Below are positions 1 through 6,366 of a stretch of 7,256 nucleotides of DNA, piece by piece; the stretch's first letter is position 1; each line of letters starts with the position of its first letter. Source of the stretch: an uncultured Bacilli bacterium (GTDB taxonomy: Bacteria > Bacillota_I > Bacilli_A > RF39 > UBA660); NCBI GenBank assembly GCA_947625395.1, contig CANQOD010000062.1, positions 1-7,256 on the forward strand, read 5' to 3'. A program made the translations under genes and the position numbers. The notes beneath the pieces are model-generated. The model had not been told where the DNA came from, did not search any database, and worked only from the letters and a program-made list of their open reading frames with translations.

Positions 1-53
1 AAAATAAAGTAGACTCTTTTCTTTTTACTTAGGTTTAAAATCAAGTCAATCAT

Positions 54-83
54 TTGCAATTTTATCCAGCAATCACATATAAT
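54..83 (+). promoter_or_regulatory. Sigma-A-type promoter for the carboxypeptidase lipoprotein gene
   Basis: A perfect TATAAT -10 box lies at 78-83. A TTGCAA element at 54-59, matching four of six consensus -35 bases, sits 18 bases upstream. By the usual spacing transcription would start near base 90, about 13 bases before the preferred ATG at 103. No extended TG motif is present. The 53 bases upstream are AT-rich and hold no gene or clear hairpin that I can support. Confidence 0.65.
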
Positions 84-102
84 GATACATATGAGGTGGA
101 TG

Positions 103-906
103 ATGAAAAAAAACGTTTTTCTGTTGATTCTATGTTTGTTCGTTGTTTTAACTGCTTGTGGAAAACAACAAACTTCTTCTAATCCTCATGAGAAAGAAGA
201 AAAAGCTTCCTTTTATAAAAAGGAAAATCAAGAGCGGTATCAAGCTTATCAAAAACAAATGCCAGATTTATCTTTCAAAGACGTCATTTTACGAGTCAAC
301 ATTGGACTTGACCAACCTTATTATACGCATACTGTGGAAAGTCCTTATCAAAATACAAACCAGTTACTTGTGAATAAATACTATTATCTTGGAGAAGATT
401 ATGTTCCAAAAAATTTAGTAGAACTGGATGGAACATATTCTAAAGGAGGTATTTATTTAGTCAAAGAGGCTGCCCAAGCTTTTCAAAAAATGGTCGATCA
501 AGCGAAAGCAGACGGTTATTCCATTCGAGCGATTTCTGCCTATCGAAGCTATCAATATCAAGTCCATCTCTATCAGCGTTATGTTGACCAAGATGGACAA
601 GAAGAAGCAGATACATATTCAGCACGCCCTGGCTTTTCAGAACATCAAACAGGCCTTTGTGTCGATGTAGATAATCGTGTAATGGATTTTAATCATTTTG
701 AAGAAACGAAAAGTTTTCAATGGATGATGGAAAATGCTGCTCGTTATGGATTTATTTTACGCTATCCAAAAGGAAAAGAAGCAATTACAGGTTATCAGTA
801 TGAAGCTTGGCACTATCGTTATGTTGGGGAAGAAATTGCGAATGATATCAAAGAACATGGCATGACTTATGACGAATACTATATGGAATTTATTGATAAA
901 GAATAG
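103..906 (+). CDS. VanY/LdcB-like M15B peptidoglycan carboxypeptidase, lipoprotein
   Basis: This 267-residue enzyme should remove the C-terminal D-amino acid from peptidoglycan stem peptides on the outer face of the membrane. It opens with a short basic and hydrophobic signal ending in the lipobox LTAC, so Cys19 is the predicted lipidated residue. A charged linker follows, then the peptidase M15B domain from about residue 60. Family signatures are SAYRS (145-149), SEHQTG leading to VD (zinc ligands His181 and Asp188), and EAWH (catalytic Glu234, zinc ligand His237). The family contains both D,D-carboxypeptidases (VanY) and L,D-carboxypeptidases (LdcB/DacB), and sequence alone does not separate them. 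Nothing here suggests a vancomycin-resistance cluster. The frame is open back to ATG 82, but that codon overlaps the -10 box. ATG 103 has GAGG at 93-96 with a 6-base spacer, so I place the start there. The unknown gene at 916 follows after 9 bases and is probably co-transcribed. Confidence 0.9.
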   Translation: MKKNVFLLILCLFVVLTACGKQQTSSNPHEKEEKASFYKKENQERYQAYQKQMPDLSFKDVILRVNIGLDQPYYTHTVESPYQNTNQLLVNKYYYLGEDYVPKNLVELDGTYSKGGIYLVKEAAQAFQKMVDQAKADGYSIRAISAYRSYQYQVHLYQRYVDQDGQEEADTYSARPGFSEHQTGLCVDVDNRVMDFNHFEETKSFQWMMENAARYGFILRYPKGKEAITGYQYEAWHYRYVGEEIANDIKEHGMTYDEYYMEFIDKE

Positions 907-915
907 GAGAATGAT

Positions 916-1242
916 ATGATTCAGTCGTTAAAAATAAAAAATCCTGTGACATTTATTGTTGGAAATCATCCTTGTGTTTGTACCTTTGAGGGAAAAGAGA
1001 CCAACTATCCTGTCGCGAGCGGTGTAAAATTTCAAAATGAACACTATGGTTTTATTGTGCAAACAAACAAGGAGAAAAAATGCTATCAAACAGAAGCTCC
1101 GTTACAGGCAGCCTATAGTACCCGTCTTTTTTTAAGAATTTTTGAAGAAGGAAAGAAAAATTCTTGGAAAATCAATGCTGTTACTGGACAAGTAATGGAG
1201 AAAAAACAGGGAATACAAGAGGAAAAAACGCGTTCTATTTAA
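916..1242 (+). CDS. Hypothetical protein, 108 residues, function unknown
   Basis: I do not recognise this family. The start is well supported: AGGAGA at 905-910 overlaps the stop of the upstream carboxypeptidase and sits 5 bases before the ATG. The protein has no signal peptide and no membrane segment, so it is probably cytoplasmic. The N-terminal half alternates hydrophobic and polar residues, suggesting beta strands. It contains a Cys-Val-Cys pair (Cys20, Cys22) and a third cysteine at 56. The C-terminal 20 or so residues are very rich in Lys, Glu and Gln and look disordered or helical. It is the last gene before a terminator-like hairpin and probably forms a two-gene unit with the carboxypeptidase. 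Codon use resembles its neighbours, so I see no sign of recent transfer. It is likely a real gene because of the tight spacing and SD, but its role cannot be inferred. Confidence 0.75.
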   Translation: MIQSLKIKNPVTFIVGNHPCVCTFEGKETNYPVASGVKFQNEHYGFIVQTNKEKKCYQTEAPLQAAYSTRLFLRIFEEGKKNSWKINAVTGQVMEKKQGIQEEKTRSI

Positions 1243-1253
1243 AAAAATAAAAG

Positions 1254-1279
1254 AAAACGATGCAGTTTGTATCGTTTTT
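1254..1279 (+). terminator. Terminator-like AT-rich hairpin after the 108-residue gene
   Basis: The arms at 1254-1264 and 1268-1278 pair over 11 positions, with one G-U wobble, around a 3-base GTT loop. An A-rich stretch precedes the stem and a run of five T (1275-1279) ends it. The T run is mostly inside the stem and is then broken by AAG, so termination may be partial. It lies 12 bases after the stop of the unknown gene and directly before the -10 box for rlmN. Confidence 0.6.
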
Positions 1280-1282
1280 AAG

Positions 1283-1288
1283 TATAAT
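1283..1288 (+). promoter_or_regulatory. Probable -10 box for the rlmN-prpC-prkC-rsgA-rpe unit
   Basis: A perfect TATAAT lies 19 bases before the rlmN ATG. No good -35 is found at 16-19 bases upstream; that region falls inside the terminator-like hairpin. No TGN extension is present either. The predicted start near 1295 would leave a leader of about 13 bases carrying the weak SD GTGGTGA (1295-1301). The promoter may be weak, or the unit may be fed partly by readthrough. Confidence 0.45.
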
Positions 1289-1307
1289 AAAGTTGTGGTG
1301 ACAAAGC

Positions 1308-2330
1308 ATGAACAATATTTATGGACAAACGATGGAAGAACTTGAAACTTATTTAAAAGCACAAAATTTTCCAAAGTTCTATGGAAAAGAAATTTATACT
1401 TGGCTATATGACAAGAAAATTGAAACTATTGAAGAAGCTAGCAATTTATCTTTGACACTTCGCAAAAAGCTACAGGAAGATTTTTCCTTTGCTAAACCTA
1501 CCATTTTAGAATGCCAAAAAGGCAAAGAAGTTTCTAAATATCTTTTTCGACTGGCAGATAAAGAACATATTGAGGCTGTTTTAATGGAACATGATTATGG
1601 ACTTTCTCTTTGCATTTCCAGTCAAGTAGGTTGCAATATGGGTTGTAAATTTTGTGAAAGTGGCAGACGAAAAAAAGTAAGAAACTTAGAAGCTCATGAA
1701 ATGGTTTTACAGATATTAGAAATTGAAAAAGCTTGTGGAAAACGAATCAGTCACGTTGTGATTATGGGCATTGGTGAACCATTTGATAATTATGAAAATA
1801 TAACGAAATTGATTGCTATCATCAATCATGAGAAAGGACTTCATATTGGTGCTCGACATATTACAGTTTCAACTTGTGGTATTGTTCCTAAAATTGCTGC
1901 TTTTATGGACTTTCCTTATCAAGTGAATTTAGCTATTAGTTTACATGCTCCTAATGATGCCTTGCGACAAGAAATCATGCCGATTGCGAAAGTGTATTCA
2001 TTAGAGGAATTAATGACTGCTTTAAAAGAATATGTAAAAAAGACAAATCGTCGGCTTACTTTTGAATATATTTTATTAGATGATGTGAATGATCATGAGA
2101 AAGAAGCAAAAGAATTAGTGCAACTATTAAAAGGAATGAATGCTTATGTTAATTTAATTCCTTATAATGAAACAACACATTTACAATACAAACGAAGTAA
2201 ACCTTTAACAATTGCTAAGTTTTATGATATACTTAAAAAAAATGGAATCTGTGTAACAATACGTCGGGAGTTTGGAGGAACCATTTCTGCTGCTTGTGGA
2301 CAACTTCGCAGTGAGAAGGAGGAAATATGA
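1308..2330 (+). CDS. rlmN: RlmN, 23S rRNA (A2503)/tRNA (A37) C2-methyltransferase, radical SAM
   Basis: RlmN methylates C2 of A2503 in 23S rRNA, and in some bacteria A37 of certain tRNAs, tuning the peptide exit tunnel and decoding accuracy. The 340-residue protein begins with the small helical accessory domain (about 1-85), followed by the radical SAM barrel. The Fe-S cluster motif CxxxCxxC is at Cys109, Cys113 and Cys116. Both mechanistic cysteines are present: Cys102 in LCISSQ, and Cys330 in AACGQL, the equivalent of the methyl-carrying Cys355 of E. coli. MGIGEPFDNY and the IGARHITVST block strongly resemble the B. subtilis RlmN type and argue against Cfr. After the cluster motif, ESGRRKK replaces the more usual ATG/AST-type sequence. 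The SD GTGGTGA is weak. The end overlaps the prpC start by 4 bases (ATGA, 2327-2330), as expected of a translationally coupled operon. Confidence 0.95.
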   Translation: MNNIYGQTMEELETYLKAQNFPKFYGKEIYTWLYDKKIETIEEASNLSLTLRKKLQEDFSFAKPTILECQKGKEVSKYLFRLADKEHIEAVLMEHDYGLSLCISSQVGCNMGCKFCESGRRKKVRNLEAHEMVLQILEIEKACGKRISHVVIMGIGEPFDNYENITKLIAIINHEKGLHIGARHITVSTCGIVPKIAAFMDFPYQVNLAISLHAPNDALRQEIMPIAKVYSLEELMTALKEYVKKTNRRLTFEYILLDDVNDHEKEAKELVQLLKGMNAYVNLIPYNETTHLQYKRSKPLTIAKFYDILKKNGICVTIRREFGGTISAACGQLRSEKEEI

Positions 2331-3070
2331 AATCATTTTATTTAACAGATGCTGGAAAAGTACGTGATCATAATGAAGACAGTGTCATTATTTTACATAA
2401 TTCAAATGGAGATTATCTCATGGCTATCGCAGATGGAATGGGGGGCCATTCTGCTGGTGAAGTTGCATCCAGCATTGCCATTAATTATTTAGGAAAACAC
2501 TTTAATGAAACATTTATCCATATGAATAAAATTGAAGCTGCCTCATGGTTACGTGATACAGTGACAGAAATTAATAGTCTTATTTTTAGCCACGAAAAAA
2601 CGCATCCAGAAAGCAAAGGCATGGGAACGACTTTAGTCACTGCGATTGTCACGAAAGACTATATTCTATTTGGAAATATCGGAGATTCAAGTGGGTTTGT
2701 CTTAAAAGAGGGGCATCTCCACAAAGTGACTTATGATCATACGTTAGTCAATTTATTGGTATCCGCTGGTGAACTGACCAAAGAAGAAGCCAAAGATCAT
2801 CCTAAGAAGAATGTTCTCATGAAAGCCCTTGGCGCAAATGATCCAATTGATATTGATATCTTTGATTGTGATATGGAAATTGATGAGATTTTACTTTCCA
2901 GTGATGGCCTTACCAATATGTTAGAAGAAGAACAAATTGAAAAAGTTTTGTTAGGGGAAGGAGATATTGAAGATAAAGTGATTCGGTTGATTCGAAAAGC
3001 GAATAATCGTGGAGGAACCGATAATATCTCTGTCGCGTATTTAACGTTAGAGGATGGTGAAGAAGAATGA
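2327..3070 (+). CDS. prpC: PrpC/Stp-type PP2C Ser/Thr protein phosphatase
   Basis: This 247-residue metal-dependent phosphatase removes phosphate from Ser/Thr residues phosphorylated by the partner kinase encoded next. PP2C motifs appear in order: GKVRDHNEDS with metal ligand Asp18, ADGMGGH with Asp36 and Gly37, the GTTLV strand, GDSS at 119-122, SSDGLTN with Asp193, and GGTDN with Asp232. All metal-binding aspartates are therefore intact. The position after GDS, usually Arg in bacterial members such as PrpC, is Ser122 here. There is no signal or membrane segment, so it is cytoplasmic. Length matches B. subtilis PrpC (about 250). AAGGAGG at 2316-2322 is a strong SD. Both ends overlap neighbours by ATGA, with rlmN upstream and the kinase downstream, fixing phosphatase and kinase in a coupled pair. 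Confidence 0.95.
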   Translation: MKSFYLTDAGKVRDHNEDSVIILHNSNGDYLMAIADGMGGHSAGEVASSIAINYLGKHFNETFIHMNKIEAASWLRDTVTEINSLIFSHEKTHPESKGMGTTLVTAIVTKDYILFGNIGDSSGFVLKEGHLHKVTYDHTLVNLLVSAGELTKEEAKDHPKKNVLMKALGANDPIDIDIFDCDMEIDEILLSSDGLTNMLEEEQIEKVLLGEGDIEDKVIRLIRKANNRGGTDNISVAYLTLEDGEEE

Positions 3071-4845
3071 TAGTAAAGGGGCAAAAAATAAACGAACGCT
3101 ATGAAATCATCAAAAGCATTGGCGAAGGTGGTATGGCAAATGTTTATCTTGGTTATGATACGATATTAGATCGAAATGTCGCCATTAAAGTATTGCGTGG
3201 GGATTTATCAAATGATGAAAAATTTGTAAGACGTTTTCAGCGGGAAGCGCTTTCTGCATCTAGTTTGTCCCATCCTAATATTGTAGAAATGTACGATGTT
3301 GGAGAAGACGATGGACTCTACTATATTGTGATGGAATATGTGGAGGGAAAAACGTTAAAGCAACTCTTGAAGAAACGGGGAAGTTTAACGCTCAGTGAAG
3401 CCATTGACATTATGTTGCAATTGACAGATGGTATGGCTCATGCCCATGATAGCTATATTATTCATCGTGATTTAAAACCACAAAACATTATGATTCAAGA
3501 CGATGGTCAAATTAAAATTACGGACTTTGGAATTGCGATGGCACTGAATTCAACACAATTGACTCAGACGAATTCGGTGATGGGCTCTGTGCATTATTTA
3601 CCTCCAGAACAAGCGGCTGGAAAAGGAAGCACGATTAGAAGCGATATTTATTCAATGGGAATTATTTTCTACGAGTTGCTCTCTGGGTCTTTACCATTCC
3701 GTGGAGAAAGTGCTGTTGAAATTGCTTTGAAACAAATGCGGGATCCACTTCCATCTTTACGGGAAGAAAATGAAGAAATTCCACAAAGTATTGAAAATAT
3801 CATTTTAAAAGCTACTGCGAAGAATCCTAAAAATCGCTATCACGATGCCAAAGAAATGCATCAAGATTTGTTGACGGCTTTAAATGATGAACGAATGAAT
3901 GAGCCTGTTTATCAATATCAATATCCTGAACATGAAGTGGATGAAACCACAAAGATTGTGAAAAACTTGTCAGATGAAATGGATGAGGATATTGCCAAAC
4001 CTATTGAAGATGAGGAAATTAAGAAGACAAATAAATGGATTTGGATTTTGTCTGGTATTTTTGGGGTGATTATTTTAGCACTCTTTGCCATTTTCTTCAT
4101 TGTGCCAGCTGTTACGAAAGAGCCGGATGTCAAAATTCCAGATGTCAAAGGCTTGACAGTCGCTAAGGCAGAAAAGAAACTCAAAGAAAAAGGCTTTGAG
4201 GTTGCTCTCAAAACGAAAAAACAAGCGAGTGCCACTGTCAAAGAAGGTTGCGTCATTCGTACGGAGCCAGCAATTGGTAGAACGATTAAAAAAGGAACGA
4301 AAATCACTTTATATGAATCAACAGGAAAAGAAAAATATGTGATGGAAGACTTTGTTGGAAATCAAGATGTTCAAGCTATTAAGAAAATGTTGGAAACGGA
4401 TTATAAATTAGTGGTAATTATTACCAAAGAGGAAGAAGAAAACTTTGATAGAAAATACAATGCAAATGAAGTGTTAAAGCAAGAACCTTTAAAAGGAGAA
4501 AAGCTTTCTGAGGGAGATACGGTTACATTCTATGTTCCCAATCTTGTCTTGTATCCAGATATGACCAATTGGTTCTTAGAAGGAGAAAATGGGGTAAAAG
4601 CTTGGGCAGAAAAGTATGGAATTACGTTAAATGTTACGGAACAGGAAGTTTCTTCTAGTAACTATTCGGATGGCCAAGTCATCAATCAAGGAACGGCAGA
4701 GGGAACACAAGTTGTGACAGGGCGAACTTTAAATATTACAGTTGCCAAGAAAGTGACTCCAAAACAAGATGAAAAAGAAGACGATACAACAAAAGAACAA
4801 GACAATAGTAGTACAACACAAAGTTCAACATCTAAAAAACCATAG
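3067..4845 (+). CDS. prkC: PrkC/Stk1-type membrane Ser/Thr kinase with PASTA domains
   Basis: This 592-residue transmembrane kinase couples binding of wall muropeptides or lipid II outside to protein phosphorylation inside. The kinase domain spans about 12-275: Gly-rich loop GEGGMANVY (19-27), ATP-binding Lys41 (VAIK), catalytic HRDLKPQN with Asp135, and DFG at 153-155. Activation-loop Thr163, Thr166 and Thr168 lie where B. subtilis PrkC autophosphorylates, before GSVHYL. An acidic juxtamembrane linker leads to one membrane helix (about 324-348). Three PASTA repeats follow at about 354-418, 424-491 and 494-562. The first is typical (IPDVKGL); the second and third are diverged. The last 30 residues are a low-complexity Thr/Ser/Asp/Lys tail. 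It is somewhat shorter than the 648-residue B. subtilis PrkC. The ATG overlaps the prpC stop (ATGA), and the upstream SD is poor, so coupling probably drives translation. Confidence 0.96.
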   Translation: MIVKGQKINERYEIIKSIGEGGMANVYLGYDTILDRNVAIKVLRGDLSNDEKFVRRFQREALSASSLSHPNIVEMYDVGEDDGLYYIVMEYVEGKTLKQLLKKRGSLTLSEAIDIMLQLTDGMAHAHDSYIIHRDLKPQNIMIQDDGQIKITDFGIAMALNSTQLTQTNSVMGSVHYLPPEQAAGKGSTIRSDIYSMGIIFYELLSGSLPFRGESAVEIALKQMRDPLPSLREENEEIPQSIENIILKATAKNPKNRYHDAKEMHQDLLTALNDERMNEPVYQYQYPEHEVDETTKIVKNLSDEMDEDIAKPIEDEEIKKTNKWIWILSGIFGVIILALFAIFFIVPAVTKEPDVKIPDVKGLTVAKAEKKLKEKGFEVALKTKKQASATVKEGCVIRTEPAIGRTIKKGTKITLYESTGKEKYVMEDFVGNQDVQAIKKMLETDYKLVVIITKEEEENFDRKYNANEVLKQEPLKGEKLSEGDTVTFYVPNLVLYPDMTNWFLEGENGVKAWAEKYGITLNVTEQEVSSSNYSDGQVINQGTAEGTQVVTGRTLNITVAKKVTPKQDEKEDDTTKEQDNSSTTQSSTSKKP

Positions 4846-4853
4846 GGGGATTT

Positions 4854-5687
4854 ATGCAAGGACAAATCTGTAAAATTGAGAGTACATTATATACAGTTAA
4901 AAATGAAACAAAAAGCTATCCTTGTGTATTGAGAGGAAAATTTAGAAAACAACATATTCTTCCACGTGTGGGGGACTATGTTGTTTTTGATGAAAATAAA
5001 AAGGTCATTGATGAAATTTTACCGAGAAAGAATGCCTTTGACCGACCTTTTGTTGCCAATATTGACCTTGCTTTTTTGGTTACGAGTGTTCAGATTCCTG
5101 CTGTCAACCCAATGCTATTAGATAAATTATTGGTTCTGATGGCTCTTCATCAAGTGGAACCTGTGATTTGTATTACCAAATTGGACTTGATTGCGGAGGA
5201 AGAAAAGAAGCCAATTATGCAATTTTTTGATTATTATCGGAAGTTAGGTTATTCAGTTGTGACGAATCAGGAAATCGATGTGATTCGAAAAATTGTAAAC
5301 AATAAAACATGTGTTTTTACAGGACAAACCGGTGCTGGAAAAAGTACGCTTTTAAATCGACTAGATGCTTCTTTACAACTAAAGACGGGTGAAGTTTCTA
5401 AAGCTTTAGGACGAGGAAAGCATACAACTAGGAATGTGGAACTTTTTAACTTTTTAGGTGGAAAACTCCTAGATACACCTGGTTTTTCATCTCTTGAATT
5501 AACAGGAACTGTGGAAGAAATTAAAAATGCTTTTCGAGAGTTTTCTTCTGTTTCTTGTCCTTTTCAAGATTGTACTCATACGAAAGAGAAAGAATGCATC
5601 GTTAAACAAAAGGTGGAAAGTGGTGAAATTTTAAAAAGTAGATACCAGTCTTATTTACAATTATTAGAAGAGGTGAAGAAGAGATGA
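4854..5687 (+). CDS. rsgA: RsgA (YjeQ/CpgA), circularly permuted GTPase for 30S maturation
   Basis: RsgA checks late 30S subunit assembly and is released on GTP hydrolysis. The 277-residue protein has an N-terminal OB-fold (about 1-65), then GTPase motifs in the permuted order diagnostic of this family: G4 TKLD (108-111), G1 GQTGAGKST (157-165), the TTR switch, and G3 DTPG (207-210). A C-terminal zinc site follows with Cys235, Cys240, His242 and Cys248 in the expected C-x4-C-x-H-x5-C spacing. All key residues are intact. It is slightly shorter than B. subtilis CpgA (298). The start lies 8 bases after the kinase stop with an AGGGGGA SD overlapping that stop. The end overlaps rpe by ATGA. B. 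subtilis CpgA is a known PrkC substrate, which fits the neighbourhood; phosphorylation here is inference. Confidence 0.96.
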   Translation: MQGQICKIESTLYTVKNETKSYPCVLRGKFRKQHILPRVGDYVVFDENKKVIDEILPRKNAFDRPFVANIDLAFLVTSVQIPAVNPMLLDKLLVLMALHQVEPVICITKLDLIAEEEKKPIMQFFDYYRKLGYSVVTNQEIDVIRKIVNNKTCVFTGQTGAGKSTLLNRLDASLQLKTGEVSKALGRGKHTTRNVELFNFLGGKLLDTPGFSSLELTGTVEEIKNAFREFSSVSCPFQDCTHTKEKECIVKQKVESGEILKSRYQSYLQLLEEVKKR

Positions 5688-6316
5688 AAATATCTGCGTC
5701 TTTTTTAAGTAGTTATAATATTGCTGCTGATTTAATTCGATTGAATGATACTGATGTTGATTATATTCACGTGGATTTTATGGATGGAAAATTTGTGAAA
5801 AATAAGACTCTTCCATTTCGGCAAATGAAACATATTTATGAATATACAAGTAAGCGTTTGGATGTTCATTTGATGGTGGAAAAACCAAAGAAATGGATTG
5901 CTAAGTTTGCAACTTTAAACACGGAATTTATTACAGTTCATATTGAAACAGAAGATGTTTTATCTTCTTTAGAACAAATTCATACTTATGGAATCAAAGC
6001 TGGACTGTCTTTAAAGTTAGAAACGCCTATTGAGGAAGTTGTTCCTTATCTTCCTTATATTGACTTAATTCTTGTGATGTCTGTAGAGCCTGGAATGGGT
6101 GGACAAGCTTTTCAAGAAGAAGCGATTAAAAAGGTCAAGGAATTGAAAAAATTGCTGAAAAAATATAAAGCGATGATTGAAATTAGTGTTGATGGTGGGA
6201 TTAATCAGGACAATGCTAAAAAATTAAAGGATGCTGATATTTTGGTTAGTGGCAATTATATTACAAGTCAAGAAGATTTTCAAAAACAGATTGATTGTTT
6301 ACGAGGGAGATTGTAA
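5684..6316 (+). CDS. rpe: Ribulose-phosphate 3-epimerase, diverged form
   Basis: Rpe interconverts ribulose 5-phosphate and xylulose 5-phosphate in the pentose-phosphate pathway. The 210-residue TIM barrel keeps the metal/catalytic set: His29 and Asp31 in IHVDFMDG, His62 in LDVHLMV, and Asp170 in SVDGG. The phosphate-loop sequence PGMGGQ is at 136-141. Departures from typical Rpe are SASFLSSYN in place of the usual APSILSADF at the N-terminus, and SGNY (189-192) where most have AGS at the second phosphate-binding turn. Length is near the usual 215-220. A related epimerase acting on another sugar phosphate is possible, but the synteny (rsgA-rpe, as in B. subtilis) favours Rpe. The start overlaps the rsgA stop by ATGA. 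Its final Leu codon and TAA stop also form the -35 of the next promoter. Confidence 0.9.
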   Translation: MKISASFLSSYNIAADLIRLNDTDVDYIHVDFMDGKFVKNKTLPFRQMKHIYEYTSKRLDVHLMVEKPKKWIAKFATLNTEFITVHIETEDVLSSLEQIHTYGIKAGLSLKLETPIEEVVPYLPYIDLILVMSVEPGMGGQAFQEEAIKKVKELKKLLKKYKAMIEISVDGGINQDNAKKLKDADILVSGNYITSQEDFQKQIDCLRGRL

Positions 6317-6339
6317 AGAACAAAAAATTCTGCTATAAT
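6311..6339 (+). promoter_or_regulatory. Extended -10 promoter for the four-cysteine membrane protein
   Basis: TTGTAA at 6311-6316 (four of six matches to TTGACA) is followed, after exactly 17 bases, by a perfect TATAAT at 6334-6339 preceded by TGC, an extended -10 motif. This is the best-formed promoter in the window. The -35 consists of the last sense codon and stop of rpe, so the downstream gene can be transcribed independently of the operon. Predicted transcription start is near 6346, about 20 bases before ATG 6367. Confidence 0.75.
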
Positions 6340-6366
6340 AAAAAAGAATAGAAAAGGGTGATAGCG

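Noticed and set aside
158..373. Alternative + frame of 71 codons inside the carboxypeptidase gene
   Set aside because: It is rich in Lys/Leu/Ile as expected of shifted AT-rich coding sequence, has no SD, and lies wholly inside a well-supported gene.
442..450. Perfect AAAGGAGGT SD-like sequence inside the carboxypeptidase gene
   Set aside because: No ATG, GTG or TTG lies at a suitable distance with an open frame. The bases encode Lys-Gly-Gly of the enzyme, so it is most likely incidental.
103..906. VanY as part of a vancomycin-resistance operon
   Set aside because: No vanS/vanR, vanH, ligase or vanX genes are nearby; such carboxypeptidases are common wall-maintenance enzymes.
2163..2168. TATAAT inside rlmN (and another at 5714-5719 in rpe)
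   Set aside because: No matching -35 at 16-18 bases and no start downstream that needs one. Such hexamers are expected by chance in AT-rich coding sequence.
1308..2330. Cfr-type antibiotic resistance methyltransferase instead of RlmN
   Set aside because: The GCNMGCKFC segment resembles Cfr locally, but MGIGEPFDNY, IGARHITVST and the conserved prpC-prkC-rsgA neighbourhood match RlmN of the B. subtilis type.
3918..4307. Open antisense frame of 129 codons opposite the kinase
   Set aside because: The product is low-complexity Ser/Phe/Ile-rich, lies opposite the juxtamembrane, membrane and first PASTA segments, and has no SD or promoter on the minus strand. It is a shadow of the real gene.
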